DNA of 64,000 bases, taken from NCBI GenBank assembly GCA_029249445.1, contig JAQWHI010000018.1, positions 485,348 through 549,347 on the forward strand. Direction: 5' to 3'. Each line of letters starts with the position of its first letter. The stretch's first letter is position 1. Below the pieces are notes generated by a model. That model did no database searches. It saw nothing but the letters and a program-made list of their open reading frames with translations, and was not told the origin of the DNA. Below, piece after piece: positions 54,327 through 63,795 of this stretch. Both the position numbers and the translations under genes were made by a program. The DNA comes from Crocinitomicaceae bacterium (GTDB lineage: Bacteria; Bacteroidota; Bacteroidia; Flavobacteriales_D; Crocinitomicaceae).

Positions 54327-55598
54327 ATGGCGCAAGACATATTTGATAAAATCAAAAAAAACAGAGGTCCTCTGGGACAATACTCTAAAGGTGTTCATGG
54401 GTATTTCACGTTTCCAAAACTTGAAGGTGAGATTGGAAACAAAATGATTTTCCGAGGTAAAGAATGCCTCGTATGGTCAGTAAACAATTACCTTGGGTTA
54501 GCAAATCATCCTGAGGTTCGTGAAGCTGATGCCAAAGCTTCAGCTGAATGGGGAATGGCATATCCAATGGGCTCTCGCATGATGACCGGTCAAACAGGTG
54601 AGCACGAAGCGCTTGAAAATGAAATCTCTGATTTCATGGAAAAAGAAGATACCATATTATTGAACTTCGGTTATCAAGGTATGGTTTCGGCGATCGATTC
54701 TGTAGTGGATAGAAATGATGTTATCGTTTATGACAGTGAATCTCATGCTTGTATTCTTGATGGCATGCGTCTGCATGCCGGGAAGCGCTTTGTATTTAAG
54801 CACAATGACATGGAGAGCTTTGACAAGCAGATGGAACGTGCGACAAGATATGCAGATCAAACAGGTGGTGGCATACTCGTAATTACGGAAGGGGTATTTG
54901 GAATGGCTGGAGATCAAGGTCGCTTGAAAGAGATCGTGGACTTTAGAAAATCAGGAAAATACGATTTCCGCCTATTCGTTGATGATGCGCACGGATTTGG
55001 AACTGTTGGTGAAAAAGGTCAGGGCTCTGGTGAAGAGCAAGGTGTTCACGATGAAATAGATATTTTATTCGGGACTTTTGCTAAATCAATGGCCTCTATT
55101 GGCGCCTTCATCTGTGCTGAAGAGCACATTATTGATTTTTTGAGATACAATATGCGTTCACAAGTATTTGCAAAATCACTCCCAATGCCTTTGGTTGTTG
55201 GAGCAAGAAAACGACTTGAACTGCTTAGAAGTCAACCAGAACATAAAGAAAAACTATGGACTGTTGCCTCTGCGCTTCAAAAAGGACTTGTTGAAAATGG
55301 TTTCGATATTGGAGTTACAAATTCTGCAGTAACACCTGTATTCTTAAAAGGAAATTTAGCTGAAGCAACCAACTTAACATTCGATCTTAGAGAAAACTAT
55401 AGTATTTTCTGTTCGATCGTTATTTATCCAGTTGTTCCTAAAGACGTCATTATGCTTCGCTTAATTCCGACAGCCTCTCATACCCTGGAAGATGTAGATT
55501 ATACGATCGAAACATTCCAAAAAATGAAGACAAAATTAGATGCTGGAGAATACCAATCTGAGGAAATGGCCTCTGTTCAAGTGGACAAAAAAAGATAA
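54327..55598 (+). CDS. Alpha-oxoamine synthase: serine palmitoyltransferase or cysteate fatty acyltransferase-like
   Basis: Pyridoxal-phosphate enzyme of 423 residues that joins an acyl-CoA or acyl-ACP with an amino acid and releases CO2. It has SVNNYLGLANHPE near residue 52, GSRMMTGQTGEHEALE, LNFGYQGMVSAID, a FVDDAHGFGTVG aspartate motif near residue 217 and the lysine motif GTFAKSMAS near residue 252. In Bacteroidota this subfamily makes sphingoid bases (with serine) or capnine-type sulfonolipids (with cysteate), and I cannot tell them apart from sequence alone. A glycine C-acetyltransferase is less likely. The start at 54327 (MAQDIFDKIKKN) is chosen over the 39-residue longer track form. 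A strong terminator follows. Confidence 0.88.
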   Translation: MAQDIFDKIKKNRGPLGQYSKGVHGYFTFPKLEGEIGNKMIFRGKECLVWSVNNYLGLANHPEVREADAKASAEWGMAYPMGSRMMTGQTGEHEALENEISDFMEKEDTILLNFGYQGMVSAIDSVVDRNDVIVYDSESHACILDGMRLHAGKRFVFKHNDMESFDKQMERATRYADQTGGGILVITEGVFGMAGDQGRLKEIVDFRKSGKYDFRLFVDDAHGFGTVGEKGQGSGEEQGVHDEIDILFGTFAKSMASIGAFICAEEHIIDFLRYNMRSQVFAKSLPMPLVVGARKRLELLRSQPEHKEKLWTVASALQKGLVENGFDIGVTNSAVTPVFLKGNLAEATNLTFDLRENYSIFCSIVIYPVVPKDVIMLRLIPTASHTLEDVDYTIETFQKMKTKLDAGEYQSEEMASVQVDKKR

Positions 55599-55619
55599 AA
55601 AAAACAATACCTTAGTAAG

Positions 55620-55648
55620 AGCGTCTCGATTGTCGAGACGCTTTTTTT
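55620..55648 (+). terminator. Intrinsic terminator after the palmitoyltransferase-like gene
   Basis: AGCGTCTCGA and TCGAGACGCT pair perfectly around TTG and are followed by seven T, 21 bases after the stop. The minus orientation has no T run, so it serves the plus-strand gene. Confidence 0.93.
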
Positions 55649-55698
55649 GTCCTATGGAACCTATCAATCGACACGAGTAAGAAGTGGGTACAAGAAAA

Positions 55699-56778
55699 CT
55701 AACAGGACTTTACAATAGCAATAAGGTCATTGATTTGCGCCTCTGTATTGAAAGAATGAAGGCAAATTCGGAGTCGTTCTTTGCCTTCAGGAACAGTCGG
55801 AGAAAAAATTGGTTTCACTGCAAAGTTTTCTTCTTGTAATCGACGCGCAACAGCCCTTGTAGCATCAACAGATCCAAATTCAAGAATCTGAATGGGTGAC
55901 ACTTCATCAGAAACATGATTTGTCGTACCTAAGGTATTGCGAAAAAGAGAAATATGCTCCTTCAGAATGGCCCTACGCTCGTCAATTTCTGATGAATAGA
56001 CCCTATTGTAATTCCTCTCAAATACATATTCAGGTAAAGCAGTTGTATAAATAAACGATCTTGAAAAATTAATGAGGTACTCAATAAGATCAGCACTTCC
56101 GAAAACCATGGCACCATGCGATCCATATGCCTTGCCAAAAGTGACCAGTTTTGCGAAAATATGCTCATCGAGTCCAAGTGCAGTAGAAAGTCCTCTCCCC
56201 GAGTCGCCCAATACTCCGCAAGCATGTGCCTCATCAACAATCAAAAAAACATTCGGCTTACCTGTCAATTCAACAATATCTCGAAGTGCAGCTAGATCGC
56301 CATCCATCGAATATAAGGATTCGACAACCACATAAATAGCTCCATTTGACAATTCAATTTTCTTTTTCAGGTCAACCATATCGTTGTGCTTAAAAGAAAC
56401 TCCATTGGCCAAACTTAAGCGAATACCATCTCGAATACTTGCATGAATTAGCTCATCGTAAACAATCAAATCACCGCGCTGTGGAACAGCGCTAAAAAAA
56501 CCAAGATTTGCATCATATCCAGAGTTATAAGTTAAAGCAGACTCGTAACCGAAAAATGCTGCTATCGATTGCTCTATCTCAAGAATACGTCTTGTTGTAC
56601 CAGAAATCAACCGAGATCCAGTCCCGCCACTTTTACCTTTGTTGATATCAAGCTTCAACGTGGACAGACCTAAATAATCATTTGAAAAGAAATCAGTCAG
56701 TGTTTCAAATGAAGAAAGGGAACGCAATGTCCCCTTTTCTCTTCTATCGTTTATTTTTTTATGAAGCTTTTCGTCCAC
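55699..56778 (-). CDS. bioF: 8-amino-7-oxononanoate synthase
   Basis: Pyridoxal-phosphate enzyme joining pimeloyl-ACP/CoA and alanine in biotin synthesis. The 359-residue protein has FFSNDYLGLSTLK near residue 28, GTGSRLISGTTRRILEIE, DEAHACGVLGDSGRG near residue 184 and the lysine motif VTFGKAYGSHGA near residue 213. It is shorter at the N-terminus than many BioF proteins. The start is a GTG at 56778, three bases after the bioB stop. Neighbour bioB supports the biotin assignment over another alpha-oxoamine synthase. Confidence 0.92.
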   Translation of the reverse strand: MDEKLHKKINDRREKGTLRSLSSFETLTDFFSNDYLGLSTLKLDINKGKSGGTGSRLISGTTRRILEIEQSIAAFFGYESALTYNSGYDANLGFFSAVPQRGDLIVYDELIHASIRDGIRLSLANGVSFKHNDMVDLKKKIELSNGAIYVVVESLYSMDGDLAALRDIVELTGKPNVFLIVDEAHACGVLGDSGRGLSTALGLDEHIFAKLVTFGKAYGSHGAMVFGSADLIEYLINFSRSFIYTTALPEYVFERNYNRVYSSEIDERRAILKEHISLFRNTLGTTNHVSDEVSPIQILEFGSVDATRAVARRLQEENFAVKPIFSPTVPEGKERLRICLHSFNTEAQINDLIAIVKSC

Positions 56779-56781
56779 CGA

Positions 56782-57879
56782 TCAGTCAACTAAAGTTACT
56801 TTTCTTGGTGTGAAACCCTCATGCTTCGCACGCGCTTCGGCGAGTTGTTGTGCTCTTTCCATCTCTTTTTTCTTTCGTTCCTCAATAATTGGATCAGGAA
56901 GAGAAACTGGTTGCTCATCATCTGAAAAAGCAGCTTTTGGAGTTAGACCTAAAATCTTAAACATTTCCATATCCTCATTGAATTCAGGATTCGGAGTAGT
57001 GAGCAACTTATCACCAGCAAAAATAGAACTTGCACCAGCCATAAAGCACAATGCTTGCCCTTCCATATTCATTTTAGTTCTACCAGCAGAGAGACGAACA
57101 ACGGACTTTGGGAAGGCAATTCGAGTTGTTGCAACCATGCGAATCATTTCCCATTGCTCTATTGGCTTTTGGTCTTCTAAAGGTGTTCCTTCAACTGCAA
57201 CCAATGCATTAATTGGTATAGATTCAGGTGGTGTTTCCATTTCCATATAACTGAGAAGCAATCCGATTCGATCTTCCACAGCCTCACCCATTCCAATAAT
57301 TCCACCTGAACACACAGAGATGCCTGCTTTTCGTGCATTCTCAATTGTATTCAACCGGTCTTCATACTCTCGAGTAGAAATTACGTCTTTATAATATTCT
57401 TTGGATGAATCCAAATTATGATTGTATGCAAATAATCCTGCATTTTTTAATCGCTCTGCCTGATTCTCATTTAACATTCCCAAAGTACAACAGACTTCCA
57501 TTCCGAGTTCGTTCACGGACTGCACCATTTCAACAACATTATCAAAATCTTTATTGTCACGAACTTCTCTCCAAGCTGCGCCCATACACAATCGAGAGGA
57601 GCCGTTTTCTTTAGCGTTTTTCGCTTGCTCAACAACTGAGTCTACCGTCATTAATTTCTGAGCGTCTACATCGGTATTGTAACGCGCAGCTTGCGGACAA
57701 TAACCACAATCTTCAGAACAACCACCTGTTTTTATACTCAGCAAAGAGGACATCTGAACTTCTCTAGGATCATGGTATTGACGGTGCATGGTTGCAGCTT
57801 CAAACACCAGCTCCAAGAGCGGCTTATTGTAAAGTTCCAAAAGTGATTTTTTTGTATTGTATTGAGAATTTACTTTCAT
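56782..57879 (-). CDS. bioB: Biotin synthase
   Basis: Radical SAM enzyme that inserts sulfur into dethiobiotin. The 365-residue protein has the cluster motif GGCSEDCGYCPQAARY (CxxxCxxC) near residue 53, CMGAAWREVRDN near residue 98, the YNHNLDSSKEYY segment and ACMVGEA-like core SGGIIGMGEAVEDRIG near residue 190, and the arginine in RLSAGRTKM near residue 260. The last 40 residues are a charged helical tail (EERKKKEMERAQQLAEARAKHEG) not needed for the core fold. It is directly upstream of bioF; bioA and bioD are not in the window. Confidence 0.96.
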   Translation of the reverse strand: MKVNSQYNTKKSLLELYNKPLLELVFEAATMHRQYHDPREVQMSSLLSIKTGGCSEDCGYCPQAARYNTDVDAQKLMTVDSVVEQAKNAKENGSSRLCMGAAWREVRDNKDFDNVVEMVQSVNELGMEVCCTLGMLNENQAERLKNAGLFAYNHNLDSSKEYYKDVISTREYEDRLNTIENARKAGISVCSGGIIGMGEAVEDRIGLLLSYMEMETPPESIPINALVAVEGTPLEDQKPIEQWEMIRMVATTRIAFPKSVVRLSAGRTKMNMEGQALCFMAGASSIFAGDKLLTTPNPEFNEDMEMFKILGLTPKAAFSDDEQPVSLPDPIIEERKKKEMERAQQLAEARAKHEGFTPRKVTLVD

Positions 57880-57896
57880 TGTATGGATTTGAACAA

Positions 57897-57904
57897 CAAA
57901 TATA
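57897..57904 (-). promoter_or_regulatory. TAnnTTTG promoter box of bioB-bioF
   Basis: Minus strand TATATTTG, 17 bases before the bioB ATG. Confidence 0.6.
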
Positions 57905-57960
57905 AATATATCTACATAAGAATTTAGAGGAATTGAAAGGAAAGAAAAATGAACAAACGA

Positions 57961-58461
57961 TTACTTATCCAAAAGACAAACTGCATAAGCTTTTACAGCT
58001 TCAGAAGCTCCGAAAGAATCTACTTGTTCATGGGTAGTTGCTTTGATCGAAACTGCATCTCCATCTACTTTAAGAAGCGCTGAAATTACTTTTTGAATTG
58101 CTGGGATGTGTGGGTTCAACTTCGGTCGTTCAAGAACAACGGTACAGTCAACATTCACAGTAGAATAGCCTTTGGCTTCTATTAGCTTGACCACCTCTGA
58201 GAGAAGAATCTTACTATCAATCCCTTTGAACTTGGGATCTGTGTCTGAGAAATGATAGCCGATATCCCGTAAATTTGCAGCCCCCAAAAGTGCATCGCAA
58301 ATTGCATGAAGCAAAACATCAGCATCAGAATGACCAACCGCTCCAAGATCAGATTCAATTCGAACCCCACCAATAAACAATGGCATGTTCTCTTCTAAGC
58401 GATGAACATCAATCCCGTAGCCTATTCTCAAATTCACTTTCTTATTCGATATTGTTCGCAT
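57961..58461 (-). CDS. ispF: 2-C-methyl-D-erythritol 2,4-cyclodiphosphate synthase
   Basis: MEP-pathway enzyme forming the cyclic diphosphate precursor of isoprenoids, including the menaquinone side chain. It shows RIGYGIDVHRL near the N-terminus with the zinc ligands, GVRIESDLGAVGHSDADVLLHAICDALLGAAN near residue 35, the YHFSDTDPKFKG segment near residue 75 and VSIKATTHEQVDSFG at the end. The track start at 58479 is a TTG; ATG codons at 58470 and 58461 are both possible, and the latter gives 166 residues. Either way the start overlaps the porV 3' end by 20 or more bases, so it depends on the porV transcript. Confidence 0.94.
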   Translation of the reverse strand: MRTISNKKVNLRIGYGIDVHRLEENMPLFIGGVRIESDLGAVGHSDADVLLHAICDALLGAANLRDIGYHFSDTDPKFKGIDSKILLSEVVKLIEAKGYSTVNVDCTVVLERPKLNPHIPAIQKVISALLKVDGDAVSIKATTHEQVDSFGASEAVKAYAVCLLDK

Positions 58462-59722
58462 CTTGACCATTACCTCCAAGCACCATACTCAGAGTAAATC
58501 GAAGGGTATTCGCCAAAGGGTTCAATCGTCGAAGTGCAGCCAAATATGAAATATCAACTCCAAATTTGTTGTATTTCAAACCAATTCCAAAATTAAAGTA
58601 TTGACGGGCTCCTTTGTTGTTGCTTTCATAGAAAAATCCGCCACGAACAGCAAACGCCTCATTGTACCAATATTCCAAACCAGTCGCAATATTGATCTCT
58701 GTTAATTCTTCCTTCAATCGCGTACCGCTGACAATTTCGGCTCCATTTCCATCTGCATTCATAATGTATTCACCGGACTCATCTGTTGCCGGAACACCCG
58801 GTGCATCATAAAACGATTGAAGCATTCCTGCAATTACACCAACATTCGAGTTATACCCCGAAAGAAAAGTATTTGTTCCATCTATAAATTCATATCGCGC
58901 CGGTGTTGGCACCAATAATTTCTGAAATTCGAGTGAGAACGTAAGTTGGTTGTATTTGTCAAATTTGAATTTAAATGCTTGGGCAAGTTTAAGATTCATT
59001 GGAATAAAATCCCGGTCTGAATCTTGTGAGTAAGCCACTTTATTCCCGATATTATTGATCGTTGAGGCAAATGTGTATTCGCCTTTTGTTCCAAAATAAT
59101 TCACATCGTCATTCAAATAGGTAAACGACACATCTGCGGCTCCAACAACACCTGCCTTTGTCGAAGCACCTCCGACTACCATACCTCCTGTAAGATTCGA
59201 ATAAGCAAACTTACCATTCACTCCGACACCTAACTTCTCAGAAAGTTTGAAAGCGTATCCCCCTGTAATTTCGAACTCACTTGGTTTGTCATTTCTTAAG
59301 ACATTCCCTTGAGCATCTGTAAAAGTAATTTCTCCTAAGCTAAAATACCTCAATGCTCCTCCGATTGCATGCCTCCTATTTATGTTGTGATAACCTGCAA
59401 TATAGGAGAGATGAATATCATTTGTTAGTTGTCTCAACCAAGGAGTGTAAGAAACACTTATTTGAGAATTCTCTTCAGCAAAATTCAACATCGAAGTATT
59501 CCAATAAACAGAATTCGCAGATGCACTGAGTGCTGTCCCTGCGTCTCCCATACCTCCTGCTCTGGAATCAGGCGTAATGGACATAAAAGGCAATGCAGTT
59601 GTTATTGTATTCAGCCCAAGAGTGCCATCCAAACCGTCCGTATCATTACTCGTCGGTTGTGCAAAAACACTTGAGCTCGACATGAAAATAAGTGCACTAA
59701 AAAATATATTATTTCTTTTCAT
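58442..59722 (-). CDS. porV: Type IX secretion outer membrane protein PorV (LptO)
   Basis: Fourteen-strand FadL-like barrel that shuttles T9SS cargo from the Sov translocon to the attachment complex. The 426-residue protein has a signal peptide (NIFFSALIFMSSSSVFAQ), then the family start GLNTITTALPFMSITPDSRAGGMGDAG near residue 40 with ANSVYWNTSML, and a repeating barrel pattern ending in NTLRFTLSMVLGG. It lies 50 bases after porU, the usual order in this phylum, and has its own TATATTTG promoter box. Confidence 0.95.
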   Translation of the reverse strand: MKRNNIFFSALIFMSSSSVFAQPTSNDTDGLDGTLGLNTITTALPFMSITPDSRAGGMGDAGTALSASANSVYWNTSMLNFAEENSQISVSYTPWLRQLTNDIHLSYIAGYHNINRRHAIGGALRYFSLGEITFTDAQGNVLRNDKPSEFEITGGYAFKLSEKLGVGVNGKFAYSNLTGGMVVGGASTKAGVVGAADVSFTYLNDDVNYFGTKGEYTFASTINNIGNKVAYSQDSDRDFIPMNLKLAQAFKFKFDKYNQLTFSLEFQKLLVPTPARYEFIDGTNTFLSGYNSNVGVIAGMLQSFYDAPGVPATDESGEYIMNADGNGAEIVSGTRLKEELTEINIATGLEYWYNEAFAVRGGFFYESNNKGARQYFNFGIGLKYNKFGVDISYLAALRRLNPLANTLRFTLSMVLGGNGQDANNIE

Positions 59723-59736
59723 AATTCAATATCTTG

Positions 59737-59744
59737 CAAATATA
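59737..59744 (-). promoter_or_regulatory. TAnnTTTG promoter box of porV
   Basis: Minus strand TATATTTG, 14 bases before the porV ATG, in the gap after the porU stop; porV can be expressed without porU. Confidence 0.55.
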
Positions 59745-59772
59745 CGCAATTCCAATTCCTTTATTGTATCTG

Positions 59773-62700
59773 TTATTTCAAAATAACGAGTTTTTCTGTT
59801 TTTTCGGCTTTTAAGCCATCCGGGGTCGTCACGATTACAGTATAGACATAAACGCCTTTTGCAAGTTGATCTCCAAAATCATCTCGACCATCCCATTGAA
59901 TCCCCTCTGATCGAAAGCCTTCAGTATGAACAATCTCATTGATCGTTTTTACCAATCGACCAGACACTGTGAAAATACGGATTTGAGCATCCAAATGATT
60001 ACAGACTTGGTTGTGCTCAAAATAAAATTCTGTTCGCGTTGTAAAAGGGTTTGGATAGTTCAATACGTGGTCCAAAGCCATATACTCTTCCGCTTGCACA
60101 ACAAAATCGATTCTTGCTTCAGACGAGTTGTTGTTAACATCCCAAACTTTCAATGAAAGTGAATGAGGACCTGGCTCTAATGCTGCAAAATTGTAACGAA
60201 CCTCTCCTGATTGATACGAGTCTAAGTCTGCGGTGTAGAAATCATTCAATACGATTGGATTGCCCGTTTCACCATCTAAAACCGCAACCAAATCGTGACC
60301 GATACCATTTCCTACTGTATTGATTCCGTTTTCGTCAAATAGCTTCGCAATTAAAACTGGCGTTTCATCGGTAATTCCGCCATCCACAAAGCCTTCATCA
60401 TTTACGAACAAATCAATAGATGGACCTTCTGTATCATCCAAACCATTCGGATTGATTCCTCCGATCTTGAATGTTGTATCATAGCCGAATGCATCAATAG
60501 TGCCATTCTCGGCATAATAGCTAATCTTACCGTTATCAATTGAGTAATTAATGTCTTTTGGTACGATGAATGTAAATTCAAAACGTCCATTATTTATACT
60601 GGCTTTGCCGCTGTAGACTTTATTTGTTTGGGTATAAAACAAACGCTCGGGAGATTCTGAAGGTCCATCGTTACTAAGTGTAAATTGCTCTTTTGGTTTA
60701 TCAAATACAGTGGGATACAGAACACCATCAAAAGAATTCAATGAGGTTCCGTTATGGTCTTCAACATGACCTTTGATTGTCACTTTGCTGAGAGCTTTGA
60801 GCGTATCAGATAATACTGCAGGTGAAAGACCGTTGATACTATCCGTTACCACCTTTATTCTCGGCAATGCAATTTTCAATGCAGGATCTCCAATCAGAGT
60901 AAAACTCCGCTTGTTGTTACCACCTCCAACTTGATTTTTTGTTCGTGTAATTATCTCTCCAAAAGTGAGAGGCTCAAGATTCTGATTCCGTTGGAATACA
61001 TTTCGAATGAATTTTTGACCAATTGCAGTATTTACTGTGAAATAAACAGACCGGGTTGTTGTCATCAAGGCAATTGCTGCTCCGTATGGGTTCAGAGAGG
61101 CCCACTCTCCGGCCGAGATGCGATCAGGATCGTCAAATTTTGTAAATTCGCATGTTGCCGAAACCATCAAAGGAAGAACATCAATATTTCTCCAGCTTTG
61201 AATTTGAGGTACTGTAATCACGCGTTCTTCTGCGACCCCTACCTCGCCGCCATGGCCCACATAATTCATAACTAAGGCGCCGCGCTCAATCGATGAATTG
61301 ATTGCATTATTCACATCTGGATAACGCTCTCCACCTGCTGTTGCTACCTGCGTATAAGCATCTAAATAAATTTTCTGACAATTCATTTCAGGAAGTGAAT
61401 CACTCACAAATTGATACTGAGGTTCAACATCATTATTTAGGAACCAGTTCCCTTCCTCATCGTCTGCGATGAGAATGTACTTTGTCCTCCAATCGCCAAA
61501 TGTAGAAGAACCATTGTTTGACCCACAATTAGTATTGACCGTTGAATACAAATCTGAACCATTTCTCATGTAATGTTCAATTTTATCTACTTGTTCTTTT
61601 GCCATTGTGTTATCCGAAATCAGCAAACGACCAACACCAATATCAACCAAGTCATTTGGACTCATTGCCTCATTGTCGTCCAGAATACCAAAAAAATCAT
61701 CCGAGGGCATGTTCCCAATATGGTCTTCTGATGTGCTTGAATTGTTCAATTGGTACGTCAAAATCAAGTTGTTGTTATTTTCGACTCTGTTTTTTGGATC
61801 ATAGGTACCGTCGCCAAATAGAAGCAAATATTTTGGAGCTGTCTCAGGAGAATTTGCTGAACGGTCATAGAACATTTTAGCAAAGGAACGAATTGCTGTC
61901 GCATCCTGCATTCCAGAACTATATTCATTAAAAATTTGCAATGAAGTAACAACATGAACCGATAAACCGTTGTTGGTGTGCAATTCTGCCAGGCGATTTG
62001 CTTGACTGATAAAATTTGGATGGGTTACAATTAAATAATCTGCTTGCGGTAAAGCATGTAAATCTTGCTGTGTTACAGGTCCGACGTATGTTGGAGTAAA
62101 ATAAGAGACACCATTTGAAACTACAAACTGACGCATTTGATCGGTTTCCAGTCGGAATGAATAAGTACTACCTGAAGAGCTACCGTCAACTTTGTAGGGC
62201 TTGTGACGGTCCGTAACCTCCCAAACAAATCCATTAGAGACAGGAAAGTTACTCACTGTAAATTCCGAGACATTTCCCGATCCAATGGAACTGAAATCCG
62301 TGAAATTAAATTGATTTCCAACAAAAGAGAGGCTTCTACGAGCGTTCAAAGTAATTTTATCCAAATACGTCAATACATCTGGAGAATTTCGCGTAATAGA
62401 AATTGTTAAACCCATTGATGCTGAGGGTGTATTGTAATTCATTGTTCGTGTTGACCGACCAAAATCAGAGAACGTTGGCAGAACATCCGATAGCAATTGA
62501 GTTCCACTAATGGAATAAGTTTGCGCCGTTCCGCTTGAATTGCTTGCGCTTGAGGCCAAAGACACCTCAAATGTAGCCGGCGAAGTTGAAACAATACCCG
62601 GTACGTTAAAGGTAAACGTCTGGGACAACTCCGAATCAAAAAGTTCTCCATACCAGCGTTGTCCGCCATTCACAAGAGATAAAAGGTCTTTTTCGTAGAC

Positions 62701-63624
62701 GCTGTAATAGGAATATTCTGACACACTATTACTAGCCGGAGCTGGGGTTTGAAACACCTCTTCAATTCGTGATGGAGTATTTGTAGCACTTACATTTATG
62801 AAATAACAAGAAACATCGGAATACAAGTGACGCTCTTGAAAGAAGTCTATTGTATCATTGGCATACCAACGATGTGGTCCCCAACCATAAAATAAGATGT
62901 AGTCGCCATCGTCAAAACTTCCATCGGACTCTCCAACAATTTGTATCGCATTTTTTGCCAAATCATCTGTACGAACAATCGAATTGTTTACTGGAAGTAA
63001 TCCATCTCCATTACCGTATATGTTAATATGCTGTGGGTTTATATTTTCGACGTCCAGTCCCATCGATTCAAGAAACGACTTATCGATTTTATAAATACCG
63101 TCTTGCGTGACCGAAATTTTGTGCCAACTTCCTGACCCTGGGGCAAGAGCAGAGGTTGTAACAAAATCTTTCGCTGTGTGGACAATCTCCTCCTTTTTCT
63201 TTTTGAAGTCAACTCTAAAACTTGTCACTCTTTTCACCGTTGCCCCCTCCAAAACAAAAGGAAATAAATTCAACATTACAAAACACGCACCACGTGCCGA
63301 GGAAATCTTGCCATCATAAACCAAACGTCCGGCATTAATGTTGTACCGATTCAAGTAGTTTAAATCCGCTGCAGTTGCATTTTCAGTGCTTTCTACCTCA
63401 ACAGACAATTCATAATTGCAATTTATAATCGGACGTGAATAAAAAAAGTTCGGACGTTGACTTGTCGGAGTTTGCCCTTTCATTGAAGGAACCAAAACTT
63501 GGTCTTCTCCATCATAAAGCGTCACCGGATCTAACCATTCAACTCGCACAGCGTCAGACTCCTGAGAATAAATTTTCCCTGAAACAAAGACCAGGATTGT
63601 AATTAGAAGAAATTTATTTAGCAT
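59773..63624 (-). CDS. porU: Type IX secretion sortase PorU (C25 family)
   Basis: Surface cysteine peptidase of 1283 residues that removes the C-terminal signal of T9SS cargo and attaches it to anionic LPS. A signal peptide (LLITILVFVSGKIYSQ) precedes a propeptide-like region; the gingipain-type domain has the catalytic histidine in MNYVGHGGEVG near residue 789 and the cysteine in VSATCEFTKFDDP near residue 824. The protein itself ends in a sorting-like domain (LNYPNPFTTRTEF), as known for PorU. It is longer than the P. gingivalis protein (about 1160). It diverges from the porP/sprF-like gene. Confidence 0.95.
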   Translation of the reverse strand: MLNKFLLITILVFVSGKIYSQESDAVRVEWLDPVTLYDGEDQVLVPSMKGQTPTSQRPNFFYSRPIINCNYELSVEVESTENATAADLNYLNRYNINAGRLVYDGKISSARGACFVMLNLFPFVLEGATVKRVTSFRVDFKKKKEEIVHTAKDFVTTSALAPGSGSWHKISVTQDGIYKIDKSFLESMGLDVENINPQHINIYGNGDGLLPVNNSIVRTDDLAKNAIQIVGESDGSFDDGDYILFYGWGPHRWYANDTIDFFQERHLYSDVSCYFINVSATNTPSRIEEVFQTPAPASNSVSEYSYYSVYEKDLLSLVNGGQRWYGELFDSELSQTFTFNVPGIVSTSPATFEVSLASSASNSSGTAQTYSISGTQLLSDVLPTFSDFGRSTRTMNYNTPSASMGLTISITRNSPDVLTYLDKITLNARRSLSFVGNQFNFTDFSSIGSGNVSEFTVSNFPVSNGFVWEVTDRHKPYKVDGSSSGSTYSFRLETDQMRQFVVSNGVSYFTPTYVGPVTQQDLHALPQADYLIVTHPNFISQANRLAELHTNNGLSVHVVTSLQIFNEYSSGMQDATAIRSFAKMFYDRSANSPETAPKYLLLFGDGTYDPKNRVENNNNLILTYQLNNSSTSEDHIGNMPSDDFFGILDDNEAMSPNDLVDIGVGRLLISDNTMAKEQVDKIEHYMRNGSDLYSTVNTNCGSNNGSSTFGDWRTKYILIADDEEGNWFLNNDVEPQYQFVSDSLPEMNCQKIYLDAYTQVATAGGERYPDVNNAINSSIERGALVMNYVGHGGEVGVAEERVITVPQIQSWRNIDVLPLMVSATCEFTKFDDPDRISAGEWASLNPYGAAIALMTTTRSVYFTVNTAIGQKFIRNVFQRNQNLEPLTFGEIITRTKNQVGGGNNKRSFTLIGDPALKIALPRIKVVTDSINGLSPAVLSDTLKALSKVTIKGHVEDHNGTSLNSFDGVLYPTVFDKPKEQFTLSNDGPSESPERLFYTQTNKVYSGKASINNGRFEFTFIVPKDINYSIDNGKISYYAENGTIDAFGYDTTFKIGGINPNGLDDTEGPSIDLFVNDEGFVDGGITDETPVLIAKLFDENGINTVGNGIGHDLVAVLDGETGNPIVLNDFYTADLDSYQSGEVRYNFAALEPGPHSLSLKVWDVNNNSSEARIDFVVQAEEYMALDHVLNYPNPFTTRTEFYFEHNQVCNHLDAQIRIFTVSGRLVKTINEIVHTEGFRSEGIQWDGRDDFGDQLAKGVYVYTVIVTTPDGLKAEKTEKLVILK

Positions 63625-63731
63625 CTGTTCAATAAAATTCGTTTTTGTGTCACAAATATCCGAATCTATATTCTGACCCCATAAAAAAACGTAAGAAATC
63701 TTTGATTATTATAGTCTATTTGCAATATTTG

Positions 63732-63739
63732 TAACTTTG
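63732..63739 (+). promoter_or_regulatory. TAnnTTTG promoter box of the porP/sprF-like gene
   Basis: TAACTTTG, 56 bases before the ATG at 63796; no clear -33 element. Confidence 0.5.
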
Positions 63740-63795
63740 TTCAGAAAGTACCGTTAATATAGAATTAAGACATTTAGACACACAATATAAGTTTG

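Noticed and set aside
56810-57250. Plus-strand ORF of 146 residues opposite bioB
   Set aside because: Antisense shadow of the biotin synthase reading frame; serine-rich and without recognisable motifs.
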